From Candidatus Gastranaerophilales bacterium (GTDB lineage Bacteria; Cyanobacteriota; Vampirovibrionia; Gastranaerophilales; Gastranaerophilaceae): a stretch of DNA of 64,000 nt. The DNA lies in assembly GCA_947625305.1 (NCBI GenBank), contig CANQNW010000003.1, positions 124,001-188,000 on the forward strand. The letters are read 5' to 3'. The notes below the pieces were generated by a model, which worked only from the letters and a program-made list of their open reading frames with translations, was not told the origin of the DNA and made no database searches. Shown here piece after piece: positions 36,346-45,078 of the stretch. Numbering within the stretch: the stretch's first letter is position 1; the number at the start of each line of letters is the position of its first letter. The translations under genes were made by a program, and so were the position numbers.

Positions 36346-36998
36346 TTCCAAATATCGGGTGTTGAAAGAGTTAAAACGGTTATATGGTTATAGCCGTTAT
36401 TTTTTAAGAGTTTTACTATTTCTTCTACGGTTATCCCCGTTGAAGTTATATCATCAATAATAAGAAGATTTTCTGATTGTTCAATATTTTCCGATAGATT
36501 AAGGCTGAATGCATCTTTAATATTTTTAATTCTTTCAGATTTATGAAGTTTATATTGTTTTTGAGTATCTTTTATCCTTATAAGAAAGTTTTTATTAATT
36601 TTGTAATTTGTAAGTTTGGATAGTTCTTCTCCTGTTATATCCATATGGTTATATTTGCGTTCTTTTCTTCTGTTTTTATGAATGGGAACGGGAATTACAG
36701 TAAACTCGCCCTGAATATTAAGTTCCTTCCAGTATTGGAACATTAATTCCGCCATTAATTTTCCGAGCCGTTTTTTATTGTAATATTTAAATTCTTTAAT
36801 TAATTGTTTTATAACCCCGTCATAAATAGTGCAGGCATAAACATTAACTCCCTTTTCCTGCCTGAAAACACCCTTTGGCATAAATCTGATTTTCTTATAG
36901 CATTTTGAACAGATTATTTTATCCTCTTTTATGCTATGACAAATCAAGCAGGGCTGAATATAGATAAGGTCGAGTAGTTTTTCTAAAATCTTTATCAT
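36342..36998 (-). CDS. comFC: ComFC-like phosphoribosyltransferase
   Basis: A 218-residue protein of the ComF/GntX family linked to DNA uptake in other bacteria. An N-terminal zinc ribbon (CLICHSIKEDKIICSKCY) is followed by a phosphoribosyltransferase fold whose PRPP loop is IIDDITSTGIT near residue 171. VIPVPIHKNRRKERKYNHM is a typical internal signature. Prepilin-type genes elsewhere in the window would fit a competence role, though no other com gene is present. Divergent from rseP with overlapping -10 boxes. Confidence 0.9.
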   Translation of the reverse strand: MIKILEKLLDLIYIQPCLICHSIKEDKIICSKCYKKIRFMPKGVFRQEKGVNVYACTIYDGVIKQLIKEFKYYNKKRLGKLMAELMFQYWKELNIQGEFTVIPVPIHKNRRKERKYNHMDITGEELSKLTNYKINKNFLIRIKDTQKQYKLHKSERIKNIKDAFSLNLSENIEQSENLLIIDDITSTGITVEEIVKLLKNNGYNHITVLTLSTPDIWN

Positions 36999-37006
36999 AT
37001 AATCAA

Positions 37007-37014
37007 ATTATATT
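37007..37014. promoter_or_regulatory. Overlapping divergent -10 boxes for comFC and rseP
   Basis: On the minus strand TATAAT (37007-37012) is eight bases before the comFC ATG at 36998, predicting an essentially leaderless message. On the plus strand TATATT (37009-37014) could serve rseP. The two genes would compete for polymerase. Confidence 0.45.
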
Positions 37015-37035
37015 AGATAAAAGAGAATATTAAAA

Positions 37036-38421
37036 ATGAATTTACATATGTTTTCAAGTGCAATAATAATGATACTTTTAATAAGTTTACTAATTTTAGT
37101 TCATGAAGCGGGGCATTTTTTTGCGGCAAAACTGGTCGGCATGAGAGTGGATAAATTCGGTTTTGGGCTTCCCATAGGGCCTACTTTATTTAAAAAGAAG
37201 ATTGGCGAAACGGAAATATTAATCCATGCTTTTTTGCTCGGCGGATACGTTTCCTTCCCTGATGATGAAGAAGATTGCGACCTGCCTCAAGACTCTCCTT
37301 TAAGATTTTCAAATAAACCCGTAGGTCAAAGAGCAATTGTTATTTCTGCCGGTGTAATTTGTAATGTTATTCTTGCTTATATTTTAATATTTTTAACGGG
37401 ATTAATCTGGAAACATCTGCCTGAAAATACTTTTACGGTAAGGCTTGAAAAATTTGCGCCGTCTGCAGTTGAATCTATTAAAACATCAGGAATACAAGAA
37501 GGCGATATAATATACTCCATAAACGGATTAAAAGTAGATTATCCTATTACAATAAATAAGTTTTTTACATTTTCAAAAGAATTTGACGGCTTTATAAAAT
37601 CCGAAACCGCAGATAAAAAACTTAATGAATTATTACAATTAAACCCAAATTTTAAAGCGGGAGAAGTAATAAAAAAAGGTACAACAATTAATATCCCCGA
37701 ATTCACCGATGAACAGCCCGTCAAATTAACTCTTGACAATATTTTAGGGCTTGAAAAATATACTCCCGATGAAATCGGTTTATCCGATAATCAAAAGAAA
37801 TTAAGAGATTTAATTAACTATCAAAAAAAATATACCTTGGAAGAAGATACATCAATAAATGACATAGCTAAAGCAATATCAGATACTAAAAAACCTTTAA
37901 CAATAGTAGTTTTAAGGGATAATCATGAAATTACACTCAACACCGTTTATTCCTCAAAAGAAGGATTAGTAGGTATTCAGCAGAGTTACAGCGAAAATTA
38001 TGCGCAGACAAATACTTTAAAAGATGTAATAATACAGACAAACAGGTATGTAAATTACAATTTAGGATTTATGGTTTACACTCTGGGTAAGCTGTTTACG
38101 GGTAAAATCCCGATGAGCGAAATGAACGGAATTATTGCAATTACCAAAATCGGAACGGAGTTAATTGCCTATAAAGGTTTATTTGAAGGAATTCTATTAA
38201 CGGCAATGATATCTTTAAATCTGGCAATAATTAATATACTGCCGATACCTGCACTCGATGGCGGTCATTTATTATTTTTAATTATAGAAAAGATAACGGG
38301 CAAACCCGTCAGCAAAAAGTTTGTAGAGGCTTTAAGCAATTTCTTTTTCTATTTGTTAATCGTGCTTATGGTATTTATAATTTATAATGATATCCACTGC
38401 TGGATTATAGGTAAAATATAA
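37036..38421 (+). CDS. rseP: Site-2 zinc metalloprotease (RseP family)
   Basis: A 461-residue intramembrane protease. HEAGH at residues 23-27 is the zinc-binding HExxH motif, and NILPIPALDGGHLL near 405 is the second active-site motif. The region between holds PDZ-like segments (EGDIIYSINGLKV) plus an odd insertion at about 190-290 with two LysM-like pieces (LNPNFKAGEVIKKGTTINIP and YTLEEDTSINDIAKAI). In Gram-negatives this enzyme cleaves anti-sigma factors and signal peptides. It leads an operon with gmk, coaBC, nif3 and rsmD. Confidence 0.92.
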   Translation: MNLHMFSSAIIMILLISLLILVHEAGHFFAAKLVGMRVDKFGFGLPIGPTLFKKKIGETEILIHAFLLGGYVSFPDDEEDCDLPQDSPLRFSNKPVGQRAIVISAGVICNVILAYILIFLTGLIWKHLPENTFTVRLEKFAPSAVESIKTSGIQEGDIIYSINGLKVDYPITINKFFTFSKEFDGFIKSETADKKLNELLQLNPNFKAGEVIKKGTTINIPEFTDEQPVKLTLDNILGLEKYTPDEIGLSDNQKKLRDLINYQKKYTLEEDTSINDIAKAISDTKKPLTIVVLRDNHEITLNTVYSSKEGLVGIQQSYSENYAQTNTLKDVIIQTNRYVNYNLGFMVYTLGKLFTGKIPMSEMNGIIAITKIGTELIAYKGLFEGILLTAMISLNLAIINILPIPALDGGHLLFLIIEKITGKPVSKKFVEALSNFFFYLLIVLMVFIIYNDIHCWIIGKI

Positions 38422-38503
38422 TCCGGTGCCTAAATATAAAATACTGGCATATTAAATAAAATTCATGTATAATCTTTTAAAATCTACATAAAAAAGGAAG
38501 ATT

Positions 38504-39055
38504 ATGAAAGGTCGATTATTTATAATAGCCGGATGTTCGGGAGTAGGTAAAGGTACTTTATTAAACTTATTTCTAAAACAAAATCCCAATGTAAAGCTTT
38601 CAATATCGGCAACTACAAGATTACCCCGTGAAGGCGAAACTGACGGAGTTAATTATTTTTTTATTACAAATGAAGAATTTAAACATTTAATTGATAACAA
38701 TGAATTTTTGGAGTGGGCAGAATTTAGCGGACATCTTTACGGAACAAAAAAAAGTTTTGTTGAAAAGACTTTAAATAAAGGGACGGATTTAATATTAGAA
38801 ATTGAAGTGCAGGGAGCTAAGCAGGTAAAGGAAAAAATGCCTGATGCAATAAGTATATTTATAATGCCTCCTTCTATAGAAGAATTAGAGCAAAGGTTAA
38901 GGGGAAGAAAAACTGAAACGGAAGAGGCAATTCAAACAAGGCTCCATGAAGTAAAAAGAGAGATTGAAGCGGGTAAAAATTTTGATTACAAAATTGTTAA
39001 TGATAATATAGAAGAAGCACTAAAAAACCTTCAAAAAATATTTGACGGGAAATAG
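38504..39055 (+). CDS. gmk: Guanylate kinase
   Basis: A 183-residue enzyme making GDP from GMP. The P-loop is GCSGVGKGTLLN near residue 9 (variant of GPSGAGKST), followed by TTRLPREGETDGVNYFF, GTKKSFVE and the LID RLRGRKTETEEAI. Length is typical. AAGGAAG provides the ribosome site; the gene ends two bases before coaBC, so the two are coupled. Confidence 0.95.
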   Translation: MKGRLFIIAGCSGVGKGTLLNLFLKQNPNVKLSISATTRLPREGETDGVNYFFITNEEFKHLIDNNEFLEWAEFSGHLYGTKKSFVEKTLNKGTDLILEIEVQGAKQVKEKMPDAISIFIMPPSIEELEQRLRGRKTETEEAIQTRLHEVKREIEAGKNFDYKIVNDNIEEALKNLQKIFDGK

Positions 39056-39057
39056 GA

Positions 39058-40242
39058 ATGTTAAAAGGCAAGACTGTTTTAATAGGAATAACAGGGGCAA
39101 TCGCAGCTTATAAGGTATGTGAACTTATAAGACTGTTTAAAAAGAATAATGCTAATGTAAAAGTATTAGTAACTCCGAATGCTCTAAATTTTGTAACAAA
39201 AACAACTCTTGAAACATTAAGCCAAAATCCCGTTGAAATTGAGCCTTTTAATATAAAAGAATATAAACCTGAGCATATTGCCTTAACGGAGGAAGCGGAT
39301 ATTTTTGTAATAGCACCCATAACTGCAAATACAATAGCAAAAATTACCCATGGAATTTGCGATAACTTGTTAACTTCGGTATTTTGCGCATATAAAAAAC
39401 CTGTCATTATTGCGCCTTGTATGAATACCAATATGTGGGAAAACCCTGCAACGGAAAAAAATCTTGAAATATTAAACTCAAGAGGAATAAAAGTAATAGA
39501 GCCTGAAACAGGATTTTTAGCCTGCGGAACGGAAGGCAGGGGAAGGTTAGCCGATATTAATAAAATCTTTGAAACGGCAAAAGAAATTCTTTTACCTCCT
39601 CAAATATTAAAAGGTAAAAAAATAGTAATAACTGCAGGCGGAACTAAAGAAAATATTGATATTGCAAGATATATAGGAAATTACAGCTCCGGCAAAATGG
39701 GTACTGCACTTGCTGATAATGCCTATAACATGGGAGCTGATGTTATTTTAATATCAACAGTTGAAGTGAAAAAACAATATAAAGTTATTAATGTTACTAC
39801 TGCAGAAGAAATGTATAATGCGGTAAAACAAGAATTTAATAATGCGGATTCTCTTATTATGGCGGCAGCTGTCAGCGACTATAGAGTAAAAAATAAATCC
39901 GAAAATAAAATAAAGAAAACAGGAAATTCAATTACCCTTGAACTTGTTGAAAATCCTGATATCTTACAAGAGATGTGCAAAATAAAAAAACAAAATCAAA
40001 CCGTAATAGGGTTTTGCGCCGAAAGTGAAAATTTAATCGAAAATGCTAAAATTAAAATTGATAAAAAATCCTGCGATTACATTTGCGCTAACGATATTTC
40101 AAAAAAAGATTCGGGGTTCTCGTCAAATTACAACGAATTATATATAATAAATAAAGAACACGAAATTTTTCATATTGAAAAAACAGATAAAAACATATTA
40201 GCTTATAAGGTCTTAGAAAAAATTTATGGAAAAAGTAAATAA
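39058..40242 (+). CDS. coaBC: Coenzyme A biosynthesis bifunctional protein CoaBC
   Basis: A 394-residue fusion of phosphopantothenoylcysteine decarboxylase (CoaC, residues 1-180) and phosphopantothenate-cysteine ligase (CoaB, 185-394). CoaC shows GITGAIAAYK, APCMNTNMWENP and the substrate-clamp motif ACGTEGRGRLAD. CoaB shows TAGGTKENIDIARYIGNYSSG and MAAAVSDYRV. Two steps from phosphopantothenate to CoA are therefore covered. The stop overlaps the next ATG by 17 bases. Confidence 0.95.
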   Translation: MLKGKTVLIGITGAIAAYKVCELIRLFKKNNANVKVLVTPNALNFVTKTTLETLSQNPVEIEPFNIKEYKPEHIALTEEADIFVIAPITANTIAKITHGICDNLLTSVFCAYKKPVIIAPCMNTNMWENPATEKNLEILNSRGIKVIEPETGFLACGTEGRGRLADINKIFETAKEILLPPQILKGKKIVITAGGTKENIDIARYIGNYSSGKMGTALADNAYNMGADVILISTVEVKKQYKVINVTTAEEMYNAVKQEFNNADSLIMAAAVSDYRVKNKSENKIKKTGNSITLELVENPDILQEMCKIKKQNQTVIGFCAESENLIENAKIKIDKKSCDYICANDISKKDSGFSSNYNELYIINKEHEIFHIEKTDKNILAYKVLEKIYGKSK

Positions 40243-40960
40243 AGTCATAAAAAAAATAGAAGAATTTGCCCCCGTATCAACATGCCAGAAGTGGGATAAC
40301 TCGGGCTGGCAGATAAATTTAGGCATTGAAAACACATCAAAAATACTTCTTGCTCTTGATGTAACCCCATCGGCTGTTGATGAAGCAATAAAAAAGAAAT
40401 GTGATTTAATCCTGTCGCATCACCCCGTATTTTTTAACAGCATTAAATCAATAGAAGCACCTTATATAATAAAAGCAATAAAAAATAATATACAAATATA
40501 TTCAGCGCATACAAATTTAGATATAGCACAGGGCGGAGTAAGCGAATATTTAGCCGAAAAATGCGGATTTACAGAACTTGACACGGCTTTTGAATTTATA
40601 AAATACAAACAATTTGATAAAGAAAAGAATTTTTCCAAATTAATATCAACAATAAAAACAGTATTCGGTCTTCCAAGTGTAAAAGTAGTAAACAGCAAGC
40701 GGAAAACATATAAATCAATAGCATTTTGCTCGGGAAGCGGAGCGGAATTTATTCCGGAACTGGAAAAAATCGGAATTGACGTATTTATAACAGGCGATTT
40801 AAAACATCATCAGGCATTAAGTGCCAATAATATTACAATTATAGACTTAGGTCATTTCCACAGCGAAAGATTTGTTTCTGAAATTTTTCAAAATATATTA
40901 AAAAACGAAGATGTAGAGATAATACCGGCAACCGAAAAGCCGGCATGGGAGTTAATATAA
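40226..40960 (+). CDS. Nif3-like dinuclear metal centre protein
   Basis: A 244-residue protein of the NIF3/YbgI family, a conserved hexamer with a two-metal site. Ligand motifs seen: LSHHPVFF near residue 54, AHTNLDIAQGG near 90, GDLKHHQA near 190 and DLGHFHSER near 210. Often linked to GTP cyclohydrolase-type or tRNA-related roles, but no settled activity. It is the short form (about 250), without the middle insertion. The start is inside the coaBC end. Confidence 0.9.
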   Translation: MEKVNKVIKKIEEFAPVSTCQKWDNSGWQINLGIENTSKILLALDVTPSAVDEAIKKKCDLILSHHPVFFNSIKSIEAPYIIKAIKNNIQIYSAHTNLDIAQGGVSEYLAEKCGFTELDTAFEFIKYKQFDKEKNFSKLISTIKTVFGLPSVKVVNSKRKTYKSIAFCSGSGAEFIPELEKIGIDVFITGDLKHHQALSANNITIIDLGHFHSERFVSEIFQNILKNEDVEIIPATEKPAWELI

Positions 40961-41487
40961 TGAAGAAGTTATTATTAATTTTAAGTTTATTATTTATAGC
41001 TAATACTGTAATGGCAAAAGATTATATAGAATTTAATTTCCCAAATGACGGCTGGCATAAGGTTACAAGCCCCGACGGAGTAGAAACAAAAAAATGCTTT
41101 GTATCAAATAATCAGACTGCCGAAAACTATAATGAAATGTTAATTTTTCAGGAAAGAATATTAAAAAATAAAGATATAACCCCAATGACAATATTACATA
41201 GGCAATTAGGCAAGGACAGAACCAATTATCCTGACATAATCCCCGAATATGTAAGAACAAACCCCGATGATTCAATGGTTACCTGGTGCAGTCAAATGAA
41301 AAATACTTGTGCAGTGGAAAGAGCAATTAAAGGCAATAACGGGGTAATAATTATTTCATACATAAATAAAATGCCTCATTACTCGCAAAATATGTTCGGG
41401 CAATGGTCAAATATTTTAAGTACGGTAAAACTTTATACACCGGAGGAAACTCAAACCAAAATACCTGATAATGTTATAGAATTGTAA
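40960..41487 (+). CDS. Exported hypothetical protein
   Basis: A 175-residue protein with a clear signal peptide (MKKLLLILSLLFIANTVMA, likely cleavage after VMA). The mature part is a compact domain with three cysteines (KKCFVS, WCSQMKNTCAV) and many aromatic residues. The ATG at 40960 is used because it gives the signal peptide; it overlaps the last base of the nif3 stop. No family recognised. Placed between nif3 and rsmD in the operon. Confidence 0.8.
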   Translation: MKKLLLILSLLFIANTVMAKDYIEFNFPNDGWHKVTSPDGVETKKCFVSNNQTAENYNEMLIFQERILKNKDITPMTILHRQLGKDRTNYPDIIPEYVRTNPDDSMVTWCSQMKNTCAVERAIKGNNGVIIISYINKMPHYSQNMFGQWSNILSTVKLYTPEETQTKIPDNVIEL

Positions 41488-41489
41488 TT

Positions 41490-42032
41490 ATGCAGATAAC
41501 AGGCGGAATATATAATTCAAGAAAAATAAAAACAGCGGATTATGACAACATAAAACCGACACTTTCTAAAACCCGCCAGGGAATATTTAATACACTTTCT
41601 TCAATGATGGATTTTGAAGGAAAAATATTTTTTGATATGTTCTCAGGCAGCGGGATTATGGGGCTTGAAGCTCTTTCAAGAGGGTTTATAGTAAAATGTT
41701 TTGAAAAAGATAAAAAAACAGCTCTTAAAATAAAAGAAATATATAAAAGTCTTAATTTAAATGCAGATTTATATTTTGGAGATTCCATAAAAAATATAAT
41801 AAAAGCGGGCAAAGCCGATGTAATTTTTATAGACCCGCCATATGATTCTGATTTATACGAAAAAGCACTGCAGGTTATAAAAGAAAATAATATATTAAAT
41901 CCAAGCGGAATAATAATTCTTGAACATCCTATTGATAAAAAAATAAACACAAATGAATTCACCGTAAATAAAATAAAAACTTACGGAAATAAACAAATAA
42001 CATTTTTAACCTATACTAATCAAGCGGAATAA
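41490..42032 (+). CDS. rsmD: 16S rRNA (guanine-966-N2) methyltransferase
   Basis: A 180-residue SAM-dependent methyltransferase. The SAM motif FDMFSGSGIMGLEALSRG is near residue 46, and the catalytic IDPPYDSDLY near 112 is the N-methylation signature. The N-terminal ITGGIYNSRKIKT is also typical of RsmD. It modifies helix 31 of the small ribosomal subunit. Last gene of the rseP operon; its end overlaps the convergent LysM gene by 17 bases. Confidence 0.93.
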   Translation: MQITGGIYNSRKIKTADYDNIKPTLSKTRQGIFNTLSSMMDFEGKIFFDMFSGSGIMGLEALSRGFIVKCFEKDKKTALKIKEIYKSLNLNADLYFGDSIKNIIKAGKADVIFIDPPYDSDLYEKALQVIKENNILNPSGIIILEHPIDKKINTNEFTVNKIKTYGNKQITFLTYTNQAE

Positions 42033-42600
42033 CAAGTTTTTGACCGATAGAAAGCTTATGAGCATTTGTTAAATTGTTAGCTTGTTTAATTTTTTCAACT
42101 TTAGCGGGGTCATATTTACCAAAGAAACGATAAACAATACTGCTCATAGAATCACCGCTTTTAACTTCATATGTTTCAAAAGTGGGGATTTTCATTTCCG
42201 TTGAAGCGGTATTAACAGCAGGAACAACAGTAACCTGATTAATTTGGGGCAATTTGCTTTTTCTTGAAATTTTCTTCTCAAATTTAGGCTGGCCGAGCAT
42301 AGATTCTTCACCGTTTGAAGGCATATTTGAACCGATACTTAAAACAGCATTCATAATAAACATACATAAAGCACCTGTAATAAAGCCCGTTAAAAGATAA
42401 ACACCCGGTGATTTTTCTTCTTTGGGGTTTATTTTAAAACTCTGCCATAAAAGGTCAAGTTCTTTTTGCTTGCCTTGCTGTCTTTTATATGCTTTAGGAA
42501 CTGTTTCCTCCTGATTAAATTCTTTTTGATTTTTTACTTCCGATAAAAAAGCTATTTTTTCATCAGAAATATTTGATCTGAATATTGATGAATTTCTCAT
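42016..42600 (-). CDS. LysM-domain membrane protein
   Basis: A 194-residue single-pass protein. The N-terminal part is cytoplasmic and charged (KAYKRQQGKQKELDLLW), followed by one transmembrane helix near 75-92, a low-complexity linker and a C-terminal LysM domain from about 143 (YEVKSGDSMSSIVYRFFG, ending AHKLSIGQKLVIPLD). LysM binds the glycan of peptidoglycan, so it likely tethers the inner membrane to the wall. GGAAAGGATT lies upstream of the ATG. Confidence 0.88.
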   Translation of the reverse strand: MRNSSIFRSNISDEKIAFLSEVKNQKEFNQEETVPKAYKRQQGKQKELDLLWQSFKINPKEEKSPGVYLLTGFITGALCMFIMNAVLSIGSNMPSNGEESMLGQPKFEKKISRKSKLPQINQVTVVPAVNTASTEMKIPTFETYEVKSGDSMSSIVYRFFGKYDPAKVEKIKQANNLTNAHKLSIGQKLVIPLD

Positions 42601-42682
42601 TTATAAAACCCCAATCCTTTCCTTTATACAATATGATATCCTGATACAAAAATTAAAGTCAAGCAAAAACAAATGAATTTTA

Positions 42683-42714
42683 CAAAAAAAGAACTAATGA
42701 TTTACATTAGCCCT
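42683..42714 (-). terminator. Terminator of the HEAT-repeat gene
   Basis: On the minus strand a CTAATG/CATTAG stem with a five-base loop (42694-42710) is followed by a T-run (A7 at 42684-42690 on the plus strand). Lies about 30 bases after the HEAT gene stop. Confidence 0.65.
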
Positions 42715-42740
42715 TTTAAATTTATTTATAAACATAAATG

Positions 42741-43034
42741 TTATGCAGCAATACCTTTGATTTCTTTAATTAAATAATTAGCAATCCATTCAAAGTCGCT
42801 GTTTGTTTCAGCTGCTTTTTCAAGGTAGTTAATTGAGGATTCACCAATTCTGATAAGAACCATAGCAACGATTCCTCTTGTCTTACCTTTTACAACCTGA
42901 AGTGAATCTACAAGAGAAGGTACTGCATCTTCACCAATATTTACTAATTCATTTTCAATTTTATTTTTTACATTATTATCAGCATTTTCTAATTTATTTA
43001 AATATTCGTTAATCGGTAATAAAACTGCATTCAT
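42741..43034 (-). CDS. Small HEAT-repeat protein
   Basis: A 97-residue soluble protein. Residues about 25-90 carry two HEAT/PBS-lyase-like helix pairs (VNIGEDAVPSLVDSL, RGIVAMVLIRIGESSINYLEKAA). Such repeats bind other proteins, and the PBS-lyase version is common in cyanobacteria. Function unknown. GAGG precedes the ATG and a hairpin follows, so it is monocistronic. Confidence 0.75.
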   Translation of the reverse strand: MNAVLLPINEYLNKLENADNNVKNKIENELVNIGEDAVPSLVDSLQVVKGKTRGIVAMVLIRIGESSINYLEKAAETNSDFEWIANYLIKEIKGIAA

Positions 43035-43196
43035 CTTTGTGCCTCTTCTAATATATAATTTAACTTCCGATTTTATTATAAAGCAAAATTTTCAAATTCC
43101 CGTTTTTTTAATATATTCTTTATATCCAAGCTAAAAACCAATAATAATAAGTATTTTAATTATATATATTAAATGAATTTTTATTTATATAAATAA

Positions 43197-43317
43197 AAAA
43201 TAGCCCGAAAATCTAACCAAGATATTATACCTTGGTCTATTTTATTCTCACTAAAATATATTTACACTGATTATATCCTAAGCGCATTTTGCGCTCTTGG
43301 TATGGAAGTGTGTAAAT
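43197..43317 (+). ncRNA. Structured leader or small RNA candidate
   Basis: The 305-base gap before the 43340 gene has two neighbouring folds. The first pairs AAAATAG with CTATTTT and, inside, ACCAAG with CTTGGT (43197-43243). The second pairs ATTTACAC (43260-43267) with GTGTAAAT (43310-43317) around an inner AGCGCA/TGCGCT hairpin (43281-43295). The first may be the end of an upstream RNA; the second sits just before the gene start and could be a riboswitch-like leader. No known class recognised. Confidence 0.35.
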
Positions 43318-43339
43318 TATTGATTACGGGGTATAGAAA

Positions 43340-43648
43340 ATGCTGGTAGAAAAGTATATTAACGGATTAAATCAGAGAAGTCAGTTAGAATTCAAAAATA
43401 TATCTAAAGATATTATTCCGTGGCTTGAACAAACTGCCATTGAAAATAATTGTACGGTAGATAAAAAAGAGTGGAAAAGTAAATATAACAGTTATGTTAT
43501 TTATGATTACGAGCCGTTTTGTTCGGACGGATTTGAAATCAATTTAACTATATCTTCACATGATATTAATTATTTGTATTTTTTAAAATTTCTGTACGAT
43601 AATAAACTTGATACAATAGAATATTTAAATAACTGTATAAACGATTAA
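43340..43648 (+). CDS. Hypothetical small acidic protein
   Basis: A 102-residue soluble protein of unknown function: a charged N-terminal helix (YINGLNQRSQLEFKNI), then a short beta-rich part with two cysteines (NNCTVDK, YEPFCSDG). GGGG lies about nine bases before the ATG. It stands 16 bases before the heat-shock-like gene and probably shares its transcript. The upstream leader has strong secondary structure. Confidence 0.7.
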   Translation: MLVEKYINGLNQRSQLEFKNISKDIIPWLEQTAIENNCTVDKKEWKSKYNSYVIYDYEPFCSDGFEINLTISSHDINYLYFLKFLYDNKLDTIEYLNNCIND

Positions 43649-43664
43649 AAGAAAGGACAGCAAT

Positions 43665-44261
43665 ATGGAAGAAAACAACAATATGAATGAAGAAAAATTA
43701 ATACATGAACATAGTGAATGCCATTGTAAAAAAACAGGTATAGCAATGATAATAGCAGCATTTTTAGGCGGATTTCTGGCTATATATTTTGTTGCAGATC
43801 AAATAATGGAACGAAAACTCAATTCAGTAAGTTTTGCTCCCGATAGATTTGAACAAAAAATGTTAAATGATATGGATAGGATGTACAGGCAGGATATGAG
43901 AGCATTTGATGATATGTTCAAAAAAATGCCCCAACCTAAAATGCATAAACCAAAACATAAAGATTTAATGTTTCCTCCTATGTTTATGACAGACGATGTT
44001 AAAATTAAATCTGATTTTGAAGATAACCATTTTAATATTACAATCGGATTAAAACCCTTCCAAGATGATGAAAACAAAGTTAATTACAACGTTAACGGAA
44101 GAAAATTAACCGTTTTTGGAAATTCACACGTAAAAGATAAAGGCTATGAAGAAGATATTGCTTTTTCTCAAGATTTTATACTTCCCGAAAACTCAGATAT
44201 TGCGAATATTTCAAAAATAAAAGACGGAAATAAACTTATACTCTCCGTTCCGATGAAATAA
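43665..44261 (+). CDS. Membrane-anchored small heat-shock-like (Hsp20/alpha-crystallin-like) protein
   Basis: A 198-residue protein. One transmembrane helix at about residues 23-45 follows a His/Cys-rich N-terminus (HEHSECHCKK). A Met-rich, charged linker with repeated KMPQPKMHKPKH leads to an Hsp20-like beta-sandwich from about residue 105 (KIKSDFEDNHFNITIGLKPF, ending DGNKLILSVPMK). Classical Hsp20 proteins are soluble chaperones, so membrane anchoring is unusual. The His/Met/Cys pattern may bind metal. AAAGGA precedes the ATG. Confidence 0.65.
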   Translation: MEENNNMNEEKLIHEHSECHCKKTGIAMIIAAFLGGFLAIYFVADQIMERKLNSVSFAPDRFEQKMLNDMDRMYRQDMRAFDDMFKKMPQPKMHKPKHKDLMFPPMFMTDDVKIKSDFEDNHFNITIGLKPFQDDENKVNYNVNGRKLTVFGNSHVKDKGYEEDIAFSQDFILPENSDIANISKIKDGNKLILSVPMK

Positions 44262-44264
44262 AAT

Positions 44265-44295
44265 AAAAAAAGAGAATTAAAAATTCTCTTTTTTT
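44265..44295 (+). terminator. Terminator of the Hsp20-like gene
   Basis: AGAGAATT/AATTCTCT stem with a short A-rich loop, A-run before and T-run after (44289-44295), starting right after the stop codon. Confidence 0.8.
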
Positions 44296-44364
44296 ATGCG
44301 CAAATTTTTTTATGTTTGATTTTATAACATGCAAATCTGCCAGTCTATTAGGAAGGAAAACAAA

Positions 44365-45078
44365 ATGGAAATAAAATCTGTTAAACCATACAATATTGAA
44401 AAGGTGTTTAACACAAAAGAAAAACAAAATATTAAAACAGAAATGCAAGAACCCTCCGAATATGCCTCTTCGCTTGATGCAATGAGTTTAGCTGCACAAG
44501 GAAGCATAAAATCAAGATTTCATAATCTGCAGGTAATAAGAGCGCCTCAAATATTAGCAAATTCAGAAAAATATCTGACCGATGCAAAAAATAAACAAAA
44601 AGAAGCCGAAGAAATGCTGCAATATGCACAAGGCCGATTAAAACAGTTTAAAATTATGCCCGGTAATAAGCCTGAACTGTTAACGGAAAGAAGAGCAAAC
44701 GGTGATACAATAACTATTTTATATAAAAGGGGCAGACAAAATATTGTAATTAACAATATTAAAGTAACAAAAAAAGACTCCGGAACAGAATATGTTTTTA
44801 ATCCTTCTGATAATAAAGTATCACAAGTATCCATATGGACGAAAAAACAAGATGATGAAACAGAAAAACTATATCAATACCTTAATGAACCGACAATATT
44901 ATATATAAAGAAAACGGCTAAAGGTATGGAGCAGGAGCATACATATTATTTTAATAAAGATTCATTATCTGCTTTTGAAAATCAAATTAAAACAAAAAAA
45001 TCAACATTTAATGAAAGCTTTAAACTTAATGAAGGAAGTATCCTTGACTACAGTGTAAGTTCAAAAAAGATAAATTAA
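44365..45078 (+). CDS. Hypothetical helical protein
   Basis: A 237-residue soluble protein of unknown function. The ATG at 44365 follows GGAAGG by eight bases; an earlier start has no such site. Residues about 55-95 form a charged helix or coiled coil (EKYLTDAKNKQKEAEEMLQY), and residues 100-235 look like a beta-rich domain (ITILYKRGRQNIVINNIKV). No signal peptide or membrane segment. Its stop overlaps convergent folC by four bases. Confidence 0.75.
   Translation: MEIKSVKPYNIEKVFNTKEKQNIKTEMQEPSEYASSLDAMSLAAQGSIKSRFHNLQVIRAPQILANSEKYLTDAKNKQKEAEEMLQYAQGRLKQFKIMPGNKPELLTERRANGDTITILYKRGRQNIVINNIKVTKKDSGTEYVFNPSDNKVSQVSIWTKKQDDETEKLYQYLNEPTILYIKKTAKGMEQEHTYYFNKDSLSAFENQIKTKKSTFNESFKLNEGSILDYSVSSKKIN

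Noticed and set aside
41470-41489. Leaderless promoter before rsmD (TAGAAT seven bases before the ATG)
   Set aside because: It lies in the coding end of the previous gene of the same operon and matches only weakly; chance is likely in AT-rich DNA.
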